A stretch of DNA of 64,000 nt from Prescottella soli (lineage in GTDB: Bacteria; Actinomycetota; Actinomycetes; Mycobacteriales; Mycobacteriaceae): the NCBI RefSeq assembly GCF_040024445.1, contig NZ_CP157276.1, forward strand, positions 4,030,001 to 4,094,000. The letters run 5' to 3'. Both the position numbers and the translations under genes were made by a program. Positions 16,255-25,798 of the stretch are shown in pieces. How positions within the stretch are numbered: position 1 is the first letter of the stretch; every line of letters starts with the position of its first letter. Under the pieces are notes generated by a model. The model was not told where the DNA came from. It saw only the letters and a list, made by a program, of their open reading frames with translations, and ran no database searches.

Positions 16255-19200
16255 CGGCCAACGGGGTCCCGGGCGCTACCTTGGCGCCCGGCTCCGCGAG
16301 GACCTGCAGCACTGTCCCCGAACCGGGGCAGGGGACCGGCATCTCGAGCTTCATCGCTTCCAGGATCACCGCCGGCTCCCCGGCCGAGACCTGCTGTCCG
16401 GGTTCGAGTTCCACCCGCCACACGTTGCCGACCATGGGTGCCTCGACCACCACTGCGCCCGGCGGGACGTCCAGGGCCGAGGGTTGGACCGCGAGGGTCG
16501 GCGCGGTCTCGGTGCGGTCGAATTCGCCGGCAGCGTGCCACGCCTGCTTCTCCGCCTCGAACGCCGCGGTCTGCCGCGCCTCGAACGCCGCGATCGAGTC
16601 GGCGTACTCGGCGAGGAACCGTAAGTGGTCGGCGAGTGCGAACGTGCCCTCGCCGATCTCGACGTCGAGGCGGCCCGCGCGGGACTCCGCCCGCGCCTCC
16701 TCGAGCTGCTCGGGGGTCACAGGCTCCCACACGATCCGGTCGAAGAAGCGGAACAGCCACGGCTTACCGGTCTCGAACGGCGGTCGCTGCCGGTAGCCCG
16801 ACCAGATCGGCACCGTTCGCCCCACCAGTTGGTAGCCGCCGGGCGACTCCATGCCGTACACGCACAGGTACTTGCCGCCGATGCCCACCGCGTCCGACGG
16901 CGTCCACGTGCGGGCCGGGTTGTACTTGGTGGTGACCAGTCGGTGCCGTGGATCGAGCGGAACCGCGAGCGGAGCACCGAGATACACGTCGCCCAGTCCC
17001 AGGACGAGGTATTCCGCGTCGAACACGGTGTCGCGGACGTCGTCGACGCTGCCCAGTCCGTTGATGCGGCGGATGAACTCGGTGTTCGACGGCAGCCATG
17101 GCGCGGTGTCGCGCACGCCGCTGCGATACCGGTCGAGGGCATCGGCGATCGACGGGTCGTCGAACGACAGCGGCAGCCGGATCGTTCGGCTGGGGACCAC
17201 CAGGTCGTGCGTGGCGGGCAGGTCCTGCTCGAGTTCCTGCAGCAACCCGAGCAGTCGCCGCTGGGGCAGGACCTCGGGGTCGAAGTGCAGGTGCAGCGAC
17301 CGCACGCCGGGGGTGACGTCCACCAGCCCCGACACCTTCAGCTGCGTCAACGCCTCCGACAGGGCGTGCACCCGCATCCGCAGGCCCAGATCGAGCGCCA
17401 TCGGCCCGTACTCGACGAGGATGTTGTCGTCGCCGCCGCGCAGGTACGCCACCGCCGGGCGGTCGTCGGCGGCGTCGATGCGGCCCAGCGCGCCACCGTC
17501 ACCGCGCGAGACCCGCACCGCCGGAACGTCCTTCGCGCGGTCGGCGTCGGACCGGCGCAGCGTGTCGCCGTCGGCGTCGGGCACGGGGACGAAGCGGACC
17601 GCGTCACCGGGCCGGATCTGCCCCATCTTCCAGCGGTGCGCGCTCACCACCGTCAGCGGGCACGCGAAGCCGCCCAGACTCGGGCCGTCCGGGCCCAGCA
17701 GGATCGGGGTGTCGCCCGAGACGTTCAGCGCGCCCACGCTGTACGGGTTGTCGTGCAGGTTCGACGGGTGCAGTCCGGCCTCGCCGCCGTCCGGACGCGA
17801 CCACGTCGGCTTCGGCCCGTCGAGTCGGATGCCTGTGCGGTTGGCGTGGCTCGCCGTGGTCCACGTGGTGTCGTAGAACTGTGTCATGTCGGCGTCGGTG
17901 AAGTACGACGGCGCCGGTTGCGGGCCCTCCGCGACCGCGAGATGCCACGTGTGAGTGAACTCGGGGCGGGCGTCGGCGGGGACGGGCGCCGGATCGGCCT
18001 GCGCCTCGGTCTCCGCCGGCATTCCGAGCACGTCGCCGGTCGCGACGGCCTTGCCGGTGACGCCGCCGAACCCACCGAGCGTGAACGTCGAAGCGCTGCC
18101 GTGGAACAGGGGAACGTCCAGGCCGCCGCGCACCGCGAGATACGTGCGCAGCCCGGCGTCGGCGGGGGAACCGATGTCGAGGACCGAGCCCGCGGCCACC
18201 TCGATCGGCTCCCACATCGGTGCGGCGAGACCGTCGACGGTCACGGGGACGTCGGCACCGGTTACGCACACCACCGCGAGCGTCGAGAACTCCAGCCGCG
18301 GACCCTGCAGCGTGCACTCGAGTCCGGGCGCGCCGACGGGATTGCCGACCGCCGTGTTGGCGAGCCGGAACGACAGGTCGTCCATCGGCCCGGACGGGGG
18401 AATGCCGACCTCCCACAGTCCGATCCGGCCCGGCAGGTCCTGCACCGTCGTCATCGTGCCGGCCCGCAGCACGTCGATCCGCGGTCCGGTGGCCGGGATG
18501 TCGGCGAGCGACGACGTCGTGTGCTCGGTGAGTGGTTGTGCGCAGATGTGCCGTAGCTGAGGAAGATTGGTCTGCACACCGTAGAGATGGGTGTCGGCCA
18601 GCGCCCCGCCCAGTCTCGCCAGCGCCTCCTCCCGGGTCGCGCCGCGGGTGACGATCTTCGCGAGCATCGGATCGTAGTGCGCGCTCACCTCGGTGCCGGT
18701 GTCCACCCACGTCTCCACTCGCGCGTCGGGCGGGAACTGCACGGCGGTGAGGGTGCCGGCGCTGGGCCGGTAGTCCCGGCCCGGATCCTCCGCGTACACG
18801 CGTGCCTCGACGGCGTGCCCGGTGATCGCGGGGCCCGAGTCGGGCAGGCCGTCGAGCATCGACGCGTCCCCGCCGGCCAGTCGCAGCATCCATGCCACCA
18901 GGTCGACGCCGGTGACCTCCTCGGTCACCGGGTGCTCCACCTGCAGGCGGGTGTTCATCTCGAGGAACGACGCCTCCGCGCGGTCCACGTCGTACACGAA
19001 CTCGACGGTGCCCGCCGACCGGTAGTCCACCGACGACGACAGACTCCGTGAAGCGGCGAGCAACTGCTCGACGACCGCGTCGGGGAGTCCGGCCGCCGGC
19101 GCCTCCTCGACCACCTTCTGGTTACGACGCTGCAACGAGCAGTCACGGGTCCCGAGGCTGACGGTGCGGCCGGTCCCGTCACCGAACACCTGCACCTCGA

Positions 19201-19843
19201 TGTGGCGGGCGCGGGCCACGAAGCGCTCCAGGAACACCCCGGACGACGAGAAGTTGGCCGCCGCCAACCGCTGCACCGTCTCGTACGCTGCGCGCAGCGC
19301 GGCCGGAGTGAAGCACGCCTGCATGCCGATGCCGCCACCGCCACCGACGGCCTTGAGCATCACCGGATATCCGATGCGCTCGGCCTCGCCCAGCGACTCC
19401 TCGACCGACGTCAGCAGGCCGCTGCCGGGGACCAGCGGCACGCCTACCGCCCGCGCGGCCTCACGCGCGGTGTGCTTGTTGCCGAACACCCGCAACTGCT
19501 CCGGGGTGGGGCCGACGAAGACGATCCGCGCCTGCTCGGTGGCGGTCGCGAATTCGGCGTTCTCGGAAAGAAATCCGTATCCCGGGTGGATCGCTCCGGC
19601 ACCGGTCGCGAGCGCGGCCTCGATGACCATGTCGGTGCGCAGGTACGACTCGGCCGCCGGGGCCGGGCCCAGGCGGACGGCTGCGTCGGCCATCTCGACG
19701 TGCATGGCCGACGCGTCCGCGTCGGAGTACACCGCGACCGTCTTGAGGCCGAGCGCGCGGGCGGACCGCATGATGCGGCAGGCGATCTCGCCGCGATTGG
19801 CGACGAGGAGGGTGTCGAAAGCAAAGTCGAAAGCGGGGGACAC
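16244..19843 (-). CDS. uca: urea carboxylase (biotin-dependent, possibly guanidine-active)
   Basis: A 1199-residue multidomain carboxylase that makes allophanate (urea-1-carboxylate) from urea, bicarbonate and ATP. GTG 19843 follows AAGGAGA. In order: a biotin carboxylase/ATP-grasp module (about 1-445, starting F-D-T-L-L-V-A-N-R-G-E-I-A and with K-A-V-G-G-G-G-G-I-G-M), the KipA-type half of the carboxyltransferase (about 450-790, G-P-M-D-D-L-S-F-R-L-A-N), the KipI-type half (about 810-1010, D-D-N-I-L-V-E-Y-G), a linker with P-W-L-F-R-F-F-D, and a biotinyl domain with E-A-M-K-L-E (Lys1165). It is the last gene of the urt operon, 40 nt after urtE. No allophanate hydrolase is present nearby. Guanidine carboxylases share this layout, so substrate preference is open, but the urea transporter favours urea. 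Confidence 0.92.
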   Translation of the reverse strand: MSPAFDFAFDTLLVANRGEIACRIMRSARALGLKTVAVYSDADASAMHVEMADAAVRLGPAPAAESYLRTDMVIEAALATGAGAIHPGYGFLSENAEFATATEQARIVFVGPTPEQLRVFGNKHTAREAARAVGVPLVPGSGLLTSVEESLGEAERIGYPVMLKAVGGGGGIGMQACFTPAALRAAYETVQRLAAANFSSSGVFLERFVARARHIEVQVFGDGTGRTVSLGTRDCSLQRRNQKVVEEAPAAGLPDAVVEQLLAASRSLSSSVDYRSAGTVEFVYDVDRAEASFLEMNTRLQVEHPVTEEVTGVDLVAWMLRLAGGDASMLDGLPDSGPAITGHAVEARVYAEDPGRDYRPSAGTLTAVQFPPDARVETWVDTGTEVSAHYDPMLAKIVTRGATREEALARLGGALADTHLYGVQTNLPQLRHICAQPLTEHTTSSLADIPATGPRIDVLRAGTMTTVQDLPGRIGLWEVGIPPSGPMDDLSFRLANTAVGNPVGAPGLECTLQGPRLEFSTLAVVCVTGADVPVTVDGLAAPMWEPIEVAAGSVLDIGSPADAGLRTYLAVRGGLDVPLFHGSASTFTLGGFGGVTGKAVATGDVLGMPAETEAQADPAPVPADARPEFTHTWHLAVAEGPQPAPSYFTDADMTQFYDTTWTTASHANRTGIRLDGPKPTWSRPDGGEAGLHPSNLHDNPYSVGALNVSGDTPILLGPDGPSLGGFACPLTVVSAHRWKMGQIRPGDAVRFVPVPDADGDTLRRSDADRAKDVPAVRVSRGDGGALGRIDAADDRPAVAYLRGGDDNILVEYGPMALDLGLRMRVHALSEALTQLKVSGLVDVTPGVRSLHLHFDPEVLPQRRLLGLLQELEQDLPATHDLVVPSRTIRLPLSFDDPSIADALDRYRSGVRDTAPWLPSNTEFIRRINGLGSVDDVRDTVFDAEYLVLGLGDVYLGAPLAVPLDPRHRLVTTKYNPARTWTPSDAVGIGGKYLCVYGMESPGGYQLVGRTVPIWSGYRQRPPFETGKPWLFRFFDRIVWEPVTPEQLEEARAESRAGRLDVEIGEGTFALADHLRFLAEYADSIAAFEARQTAAFEAEKQAWHAAGEFDRTETAPTLAVQPSALDVPPGAVVVEAPMVGNVWRVELEPGQQVSAGEPAVILEAMKLEMPVPCPGSGTVLQVLAEPGAKVAPGTPLAVIG

Positions 19844-19883
19844 GGGGGTTCTCCTTCGATGGGAGGGTGTGTCGGACGTCCGG

Positions 19884-20576
19884 TCAGATGGTGAGGGCGG
19901 TGCGCACGACGGACTCGGCGTCCGGGCCTCCGGCACCACTCGACGTGACGCGGCCGGATTCGAGGACGTAGTAGCGCTGCGCGGACTGCAGGGCGAACCC
20001 GATGTGTTGCTCGACGAGGAGGACTCCGAGGTTGCCGCGTCGGGTGAGTTCGACGATCGTGGATTCGATCTCGGCGACCACCGACGGCTGGATGCCCTCG
20101 GTCGGCTCGTCGAGCACGAGGACGCGCGGCTCGGTGATCAGGGCCCGCGCGATCGCCAGCTGCTGACGCTGACCACCGGACAGCAGTCCCGCGCGGCGGT
20201 CGAGCAGCGACTCGAGCGCCGGGAACAGCGCGAGTTGCTCGTCGACGAGGGCCTTGCCGCGTCGGCGTCCGTCGGCAACCACCTGCAGGTTCTCGAGGCA
20301 CGTGAGTTGCCCGAACGACTGCTGTCCCTGCGGGACGTACGCGAGACCGCGGGCGACGCGGGCGCTGGGGCGCAGTCCCGTGACATCCTCGCCGTCGAGC
20401 CGGATCGTGCCGGACGTCGTCTTCGCGAGCCCGACCGCGGCCCGCAGCAGTGTCGTCTTGCCGGCGCCGTTGTGTCCCATGACCGCGGCGACGCCTTCGT
20501 CGGGCACCACGACCGAGGCGCCGTGGATGATCTCGGTGCGGCCGTACCCGGTGCGGATGTCGATGAGTTCCAGCAT
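19884..20576 (-). CDS. urtE: urea ABC transporter ATPase UrtE
   Basis: A 230-residue LivF-type ABC ATPase. Walker A is G-H-N-G-A-G-K-T-T, the Q-loop P-Q-G-Q-Q-S-F, the signature L-S-G-G-Q-R-Q-Q-L, and Walker B V-L-V-L-D-E-P-T-E-G-I-Q-P. The G-Q-Q-S-F and E-G-I-Q-P wording is typical of UrtE rather than amino-acid LivF. It energises urea uptake together with UrtD. ATG 20576 lies 2 nt after the urtD stop. Confidence 0.93.
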   Translation of the reverse strand: MLELIDIRTGYGRTEIIHGASVVVPDEGVAAVMGHNGAGKTTLLRAAVGLAKTTSGTIRLDGEDVTGLRPSARVARGLAYVPQGQQSFGQLTCLENLQVVADGRRRGKALVDEQLALFPALESLLDRRAGLLSGGQRQQLAIARALITEPRVLVLDEPTEGIQPSVVAEIESTIVELTRRGNLGVLLVEQHIGFALQSAQRYYVLESGRVTSSGAGGPDAESVVRTALTI

Positions 20577-20578
20577 GA

Positions 20579-21382
20579 TCAGTGCTCCTCGAGTACGTCG
20601 ACGGCAGCGGCGGTCCCCAGGTACACCTGCTGCACCATCGGGTCGGCCTGGATCTCCTCGACACTGCCGTCGGCGATGACCTTGCCGCGGGCCAGCACCG
20701 TCACCGACGTCGCGAACGCTCGCATGAAGTCCATGTCGTGCTCGACGACCACGACGGTTCGTTCGGCGCCGATGCGGCGCAACAGGTTTCCGGTCTCCTC
20801 GCGCTCGTCGTGGCTCATCCCGGCCACCGGTTCGTCGAGCAGTAGCACGTCGGCGTCCTGGACCAGCAGCATGCCGATCTCGAGCCACTGCTTCTGCCCG
20901 TGCGCCAGGATCCCGGCGGGCCGGTCCCGCAGGTGCGCGAGCCCGATCGTCTCGAGTGCCTCCTCGATCTGCGGCAGTACGGTCTTGCGGCGCCGCAGCA
21001 TGGTCAGTGGGGACCGCCCGGAGCCCGCCGCGATGTCGAGGTTCTGCAGCACCGTCAACTCCTCGAACACCGACGCCGTCTGGAAGGTGCGGCCCACGCC
21101 GAGTCGCGCGATCTGGTGGACCTTCCGACCGAGCAGTTCCGCCCCGGACTTCGTGACGGACCCGGTCGCGGGGACCAGGCCGGTGACGGCGTCGACCAGG
21201 GTGGTCTTGCCCGCCCCGTTGGGGCCGATGAGAAACCGCAGGTCGCCCTGGAACAGGGTGAGATCGACGCCGTCGACGGCGGTGAATCCGTCGAATGTGA
21301 CCCGCAGGCCTCGGATCTCGAGGTACTCGCTCGACATGCCGGCGTTGCCGCCGATGGCCGGTTGAGTGTGGGCACCGTTCAT
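20579..21382 (-). CDS. urtD: urea ABC transporter ATPase UrtD
   Basis: A 267-residue LivG-type ABC ATPase. Walker A is G-P-N-G-A-G-K-T-T, followed by V-G-R-T-F-Q-T-A-S-V-F, and Walker B L-L-L-L-D-E-P-V-A-G-M. The usual L-S-G-G signature is replaced by L-A-H-G-Q-K-Q-W-L-E-I-G, which is characteristic of UrtD. The start at 21382 is fixed by an ATGA overlap with the urtC stop; a later Met (M-S-S-E-Y-L) would shorten it by 15 residues. Confidence 0.93.
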   Translation of the reverse strand: MNGAHTQPAIGGNAGMSSEYLEIRGLRVTFDGFTAVDGVDLTLFQGDLRFLIGPNGAGKTTLVDAVTGLVPATGSVTKSGAELLGRKVHQIARLGVGRTFQTASVFEELTVLQNLDIAAGSGRSPLTMLRRRKTVLPQIEEALETIGLAHLRDRPAGILAHGQKQWLEIGMLLVQDADVLLLDEPVAGMSHDEREETGNLLRRIGAERTVVVVEHDMDFMRAFATSVTVLARGKVIADGSVEEIQADPMVQQVYLGTAAAVDVLEEH

Positions 21383-22470
21383 CGAGCCACCTCCATTTCG
21401 CGCGCGGGTTCGGGTTCGGGATCGGGTGGGGTGACGAGGGTGCGACGTCGGAGCAGGGTCGCGAGTCCCGCGATGCCGGCGGGGAAGAAGCCGATCACGA
21501 CGATGAACAGCAGCCCCTGCGCGTAGGTCCACGCCGACGGGAAGTTCTCCGACAGCGTCGTCTGCGCCCATGCGACGCCGATGGCGCCGAGCACCGGGCC
21601 GAGCAGTGTCGTGCGGCCGCCGATCGCGACCCCGATGAGGAACGCGATCGAGGGAACGATGCCGACGTCGGCGGGGGAGATGATGCCGACGATCGGAACG
21701 AACAGTGCGCCCGCGATGCCGGCGAAGAAGGCGGCGACCGTGTAGGCGACGACCTTGATGTTCGCGGGGTCGTAGCCCAGGAACCGGACCCGCTCCTCCT
21801 GGTCGCGGACCGCGACGAGGAGTTCGCCGTAGCGGGAGTTCATCAACTGCCGGGTCGCGGCGACGACGAACAGAAGCACCGCGGCGGCGATGAAGAAGAG
21901 CATCCGCTTGTTGGCCGGATCGGACAGATTGAACCCGAAGAACGTGCGGAACCGGTTGAGGCCGTTGGATCCACCGATCGACTGCTGGCCGATGAGTAGG
22001 ATCGCGAACGCCGCCGCGAGCGCCTGCGACAGGATCGCGAAGTACGCGCCCTTGACGCGCCGCTTGAACACGCCGAGGCCGAGCAGGAACGCGACCAGCG
22101 CGGGGACGACGAGGATCGCGACGATGGTCGTGACCGGGTTGGTGAACGAGGTCCAGTAGGCGGGCAACTCCCGGATGCCGGCGATCTGCATGAAGTCCGG
22201 TACCGCGTCGCCACGGAGCTCCGCGTCGGCGATCTTGAGGTGTATCGCCATGATGTAGGCGCCGAGACCGAAGAACACACCCTGGCCGAGCGTGAGCATT
22301 CCGCCTCGGCCCCAGGCCAATCCGATACCGACCGCGACGATCGCGAAGCACAGGAACTTCGCCAGGAGATTGAGCCGGAAGTCCGACAACAGGGCCGGGG
22401 CGAGCCCGAACAGCACGACCGCGGCGACAGCGAACCCCACCCACGCCCGGTAGCGACTGAGCACGGTCAT
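21379..22470 (-). CDS. urtC: urea ABC transporter permease UrtC
   Basis: A 363-residue inner-membrane permease of the LivM type with about nine hydrophobic segments, beginning near residue 10. The motif G-I-G-L-A-W-G-R-G-G-M-L-T-L-G-Q-G-V-F-F-G-L-G-A-Y and the loop R-D-Q-E-E-R-V-R-F-L-G-Y are typical of UrtC. It pairs with UrtB to form the urea channel. Its start overlaps the urtB stop by ATGA, and its own stop overlaps urtD in the same way, so translation is coupled. Confidence 0.93.
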   Translation of the reverse strand: MTVLSRYRAWVGFAVAAVVLFGLAPALLSDFRLNLLAKFLCFAIVAVGIGLAWGRGGMLTLGQGVFFGLGAYIMAIHLKIADAELRGDAVPDFMQIAGIRELPAYWTSFTNPVTTIVAILVVPALVAFLLGLGVFKRRVKGAYFAILSQALAAAFAILLIGQQSIGGSNGLNRFRTFFGFNLSDPANKRMLFFIAAAVLLFVVAATRQLMNSRYGELLVAVRDQEERVRFLGYDPANIKVVAYTVAAFFAGIAGALFVPIVGIISPADVGIVPSIAFLIGVAIGGRTTLLGPVLGAIGVAWAQTTLSENFPSAWTYAQGLLFIVVIGFFPAGIAGLATLLRRRTLVTPPDPEPEPAREMEVAR

Positions 22471-23351
22471 ACCAGGCTCCTTGTCTTGGCGACGAACAGT
22501 CCCTGCGGGCGGACCTGCAGGAAGATGACGATGAGCACGAACACGATCACCTTCGCGATCGAGGCGGTGGTCGAGTACTCGATGAACGCGTTGAGGATGC
22601 CGAGCGCGAACGCCGCGACCACCGCACCCGAGAGCCGGCCGAGGCCACCGATGACGACCACCAGGAACGCGTCGATCAGGTACGACTGCCCGACGGTCGG
22701 GCTCGTGGACCCGATGAGCGTCAGCGCCACCCCGGCGACGCCGGCCAGACCGGAGCCGACGAAGAACGTCGTGACATCGCTTCGCCGCGAGGAGATTCCG
22801 CTGGTCTCGGCGAGGTCGCGGTTCTGCACGACGGCCCGGATACGGCGGCCCATCGGCGTCTTCGCCAGCGCGAACGACAGCGCCGCCACCGCCGCGATCG
22901 CGAGGACCAGGATGAAGATCCGGGTCCGGGGTACGACGGCACCAAGGATCTCGACGCCGCCCGAGAGCCACGACGGCGCGACGACGTTGACGGCTGGGGC
23001 GCCGAAGATGTCGCGGGCCAACTGCTGCAGCACCAGACCCACTCCGAACGTCACCAGTAGGGTGTCGAGCGGCCGGTGGTACATCCGCCGGATCAGTGTG
23101 GACTCGAGTGCGGCCCCCAGGAGACCGCCCACCACGAAGCCTGCCACGAGCGAGATGAGCAGCGACGCACCTGTGCTCGACACCACCTGCTGCACCACGT
23201 AGGCGGTGTACGAGCCCGCCATGATGAACTCGCCGTGGGCCATGTTGATCACACCCATCTGCCCGAATGTCAGCGACAGGCCCAGTGCCGCCAACAACAG
23301 GATCGACCCGATACTCAGGCCGGTGAACAGCTGCCCGATCACGACATCCAT
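22467..23351 (-). CDS. urtB: urea ABC transporter permease UrtB
   Basis: A 294-residue LivH-type permease with about eight membrane segments. The start M-D-V-V-I-G-Q-L-F-T-G-L-S-I-G-S-I-L-L-L-A-A-L-G and the conserved F-G-Q-M-G-V-I-N-M-A-H-G-E-F-I-M segment are diagnostic for UrtB. The gene lies 33 nt after urtA and overlaps urtC by four bases. It forms the urea-conducting membrane domain with UrtC. Confidence 0.94.
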   Translation of the reverse strand: MDVVIGQLFTGLSIGSILLLAALGLSLTFGQMGVINMAHGEFIMAGSYTAYVVQQVVSSTGASLLISLVAGFVVGGLLGAALESTLIRRMYHRPLDTLLVTFGVGLVLQQLARDIFGAPAVNVVAPSWLSGGVEILGAVVPRTRIFILVLAIAAVAALSFALAKTPMGRRIRAVVQNRDLAETSGISSRRSDVTTFFVGSGLAGVAGVALTLIGSTSPTVGQSYLIDAFLVVVIGGLGRLSGAVVAAFALGILNAFIEYSTTASIAKVIVFVLIVIFLQVRPQGLFVAKTRSLV

Positions 23352-23384
23352 CGGTACCCGCCCTCCCTCGTTGTACTCGATCGG

Positions 23385-24653
23385 CTAGCTACCCGAGCCG
23401 GACAGGCCCTTCGCCCAGTCGTAGTTCTCGAGATACGGGTCCGGCTGGATCGGGCCGTCGGACTCCCAGATCGTGTAGATCAATCCGTCGCTGCGGATCT
23501 CACCGATGCGGGCGGTCTTGGTGATGTGGTGGTTGTCGCCGTCGATCGTGACCAGACCCTCGGGGGCCTGGAAGGTGACGCCGTCGGCCGCGGCCTGGAT
23601 GTCCGGGACGGCGAACGAATTCGCCTTCTCCACAGTGTTCTTCCACAGGTAGACGGACGTGTACGCGGCCTCCATCGGATCCGACGTCGGCTTGTCTGCG
23701 CCGTACTTCGCCTTGTACGCCTCGACGAACTTCTTGTTCTCCGGATTGTCGACGGTCTGGTAGTAGTTCCACGCGGTGAGCTGGCCCTCGACGTTCTGAA
23801 CACCGATGCCGCCCACCTCCTCCTCGGCGATCGACACCGAGACCACGGGCATGTCAGCGGCTTTCAGTCCGACGTTCGAATACTCCCGGAAGAACGCGAC
23901 GTTGGAGTCGCCGTTGAGCGTGTTGAACACGGCGTCGGCGTCGGCGGCGCGGACCTTGTTGACGATCGTCGAGAAGTCCGTGGACCCGAGCGGGGTGTAG
24001 TCCTCGCCCTTGATCTCGATGCCGTTGGCCGCGGCGTACGCCTTGATGATGCGGTTCGCGGTCTGCGGGAAGACGTAGTCGCTGCCCACCAGGTACAGCG
24101 ACTTGACGCCCTTCTCCTTCAGATAGTCGAGGGCCGGCACGATCTGCTGGTTCGTGGTCGCGCCGGTGTAGAAGATGTTGGGCGAGTCCTCGAGGCCCTC
24201 GTACTGGACGGGGTAGTACAGCAGCGCGTTGTTGTCCTCGAACACCGGCAGCATCGCCTTGCGGCTAGACGACGTCCATCCACCGAAAACGGCTGCGACA
24301 CAGTCGCTGCTGATGAGTTTCTCGGCCTTCTCGGCGAAGACCGTGGGTTCCGAGGCGCCGTCCTCGGCGACGATCCGGATCTTCTTGCCGAGCACGCCGC
24401 CCGCGTCGTTGATCTCCTGGACCGCCAGCGCGATCGAATCGCGGACGGTGACCTCGCTGATCGCCATCGTGCCGGACAGCGAGTTGAGCGAGCCGACCTT
24501 GACGGTGTCGCCGGACGTGTCGACGCAGGAGGCGGCGGCCGTCGTACCGGCGGCCGAGGTGTCCGACGCCTTGCTGCCGCAGGCGGTGAGGACCAGGCCG
24601 ATCACCGCGAGTGTGGCGGGGGCGGTGAGGGCACGCTTCGAGAACGTGGGCAT
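23385..24653 (-). CDS. urtA: urea-binding lipoprotein UrtA
   Basis: A 422-residue periplasmic-type binding protein anchored as a lipoprotein: the signal peptide ends in the lipobox L-T-A-C (Cys at about residue 25). The mature domain has V-G-S-L-N-S-L-S-G-T-M-A-I-S-E, V-F-G-G-W-T-S-S-S-R-K, L-Y-Y-P-V-Q-Y-E-G and G-S-D-Y-V-F-P-Q-T-A-N, the segments that separate UrtA and amide-binding FmdD proteins from branched-chain amino-acid binders. It is first in the urtABCDE-uca operon, so the promoter should lie in the 280 nt before it. Nitrogen control is expected but I could not identify a GlnR or AmtR site with confidence. Confidence 0.94.
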   Translation of the reverse strand: MPTFSKRALTAPATLAVIGLVLTACGSKASDTSAAGTTAAASCVDTSGDTVKVGSLNSLSGTMAISEVTVRDSIALAVQEINDAGGVLGKKIRIVAEDGASEPTVFAEKAEKLISSDCVAAVFGGWTSSSRKAMLPVFEDNNALLYYPVQYEGLEDSPNIFYTGATTNQQIVPALDYLKEKGVKSLYLVGSDYVFPQTANRIIKAYAAANGIEIKGEDYTPLGSTDFSTIVNKVRAADADAVFNTLNGDSNVAFFREYSNVGLKAADMPVVSVSIAEEEVGGIGVQNVEGQLTAWNYYQTVDNPENKKFVEAYKAKYGADKPTSDPMEAAYTSVYLWKNTVEKANSFAVPDIQAAADGVTFQAPEGLVTIDGDNHHITKTARIGEIRSDGLIYTIWESDGPIQPDPYLENYDWAKGLSGSGS

Positions 24654-24935
24654 GAACGAGCCTTTCCGTCGAGAGGAATGACGCTGAGCTGCGGAGAGGT
24701 ACGTATACGACGCTGTATCCGTGATCCGAGACTGTAGGCGGAAGTTGTTGCGCCGGAATGTCTGTGGATCACGAGTTCGTGTCGCGCGTTACGCACGCGT
24801 GAACGGGAGCTCACACGACCTCTGAGGACGAGGCTCGATGAAGGGAGTTTCCGATCGATTCGCGCCGTCGAGCCTGTTGGGGTCTTCCCGGCGATCCGCG
24901 CGGATGCATCGATCGGAGGCCGTAATGTTGCTGAC

Positions 24936-25787
24936 ATGCAACAGTTTCCGGATAGATCTGTCGTACTCGGTGCGGGCGGCGTCGTCGGTACTTCTTGGAT
25001 GGCCGGCCTGGCGACCGGCCTGCGGCGTCTCGGGGTCGACCTGGCGGAGGCCGATCTGATCGTCGGAACATCGGCCGGCGCGATCGTCGGCGCTGTACTC
25101 GCCACCGGGCAGGATCCGGCCGAGTTGGCGCAGCCACCCCGGCCGGCTTCTACCGACGTACAGCTGCCACCGCCGGACCCCCGTTCGATCGGCAGAGTCT
25201 TCGCGGAACTGGGGGACAAGGAACTCGAGCCGGACGTCGCGCGACAACGTGTCGGACAGATCGCGCTCGAGATGAGCGCAGAGCATGAGCCGGTGCATGT
25301 CGAGCGGATGCAGAGAATGATCGGATCGCGGCAATGGCCGGACACCGCATTGCTGGTCGTGGCCGTCGATGCCCTCTCAGGTCGGCGCGAAGTCTTCGAC
25401 AGGCACGGAGGGGCTGCCCTGGCCGACGCCGTCGTCGCGAGCCGCGCCATGCCGGGCTTCTACCCGCCGATGACCATCGGGGGTCGTCGCTTCATGGACG
25501 GCGGCATGCACTCGTCGACCAATGCGGACCTGGCGGCCGGGGCGCGGCTCCTGGTCGCCGTTCACCCTCTCGCTCACCTCTTTCCGGCGGCAGAGCTCGA
25601 GTCCGAACTCGGGGTGGCGCAACCCGGAGAATCGATTCTGATCTCCCCGGATGAACCGTCCATCGCGGTGTTCGGCGGTGATCTGCACAGCCGCGCGAAC
25701 TGGACGCCGGCCTTCGAGGCAGGCGAGCGGCAGGCGCGGGCCGAAGCCGACCGCCTCGAACAGGCCTGGCCGGACGCGGCCGGCTGA
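24936..25787 (+). CDS. patatin-like phospholipase
   Basis: A 283-residue patatin-fold acyl hydrolase. It has the oxyanion glycine loop V-L-G-A-G-G-V-V-G-T, the nucleophile G-T-S-A-G (Ser46) and the dyad Asp in M-D-G-G (Asp188), with S-R-A-M-P-G-F-Y-P-P before it. There is no signal peptide or membrane segment, so a cytosolic or membrane-peripheral lipase is expected. ATG 24936 is used; the upstream GGAGG is 15 nt away, somewhat far. It is divergent from urtA and convergent with ramB. Confidence 0.9.
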   Translation: MQQFPDRSVVLGAGGVVGTSWMAGLATGLRRLGVDLAEADLIVGTSAGAIVGAVLATGQDPAELAQPPRPASTDVQLPPPDPRSIGRVFAELGDKELEPDVARQRVGQIALEMSAEHEPVHVERMQRMIGSRQWPDTALLVVAVDALSGRREVFDRHGGAALADAVVASRAMPGFYPPMTIGGRRFMDGGMHSSTNADLAAGARLLVAVHPLAHLFPAAELESELGVAQPGESILISPDEPSIAVFGGDLHSRANWTPAFEAGERQARAEADRLEQAWPDAAG

Positions 25788-25798
25788 ACCGTCGGCGC

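Noticed and set aside
24654-24935. GlnR or AmtR operator in front of urtA
   Set aside because: Partial inverted repeats around 24703-24722 (GTATACGACGCTGTATCC) were seen but do not match a known nitrogen-regulator consensus well enough.
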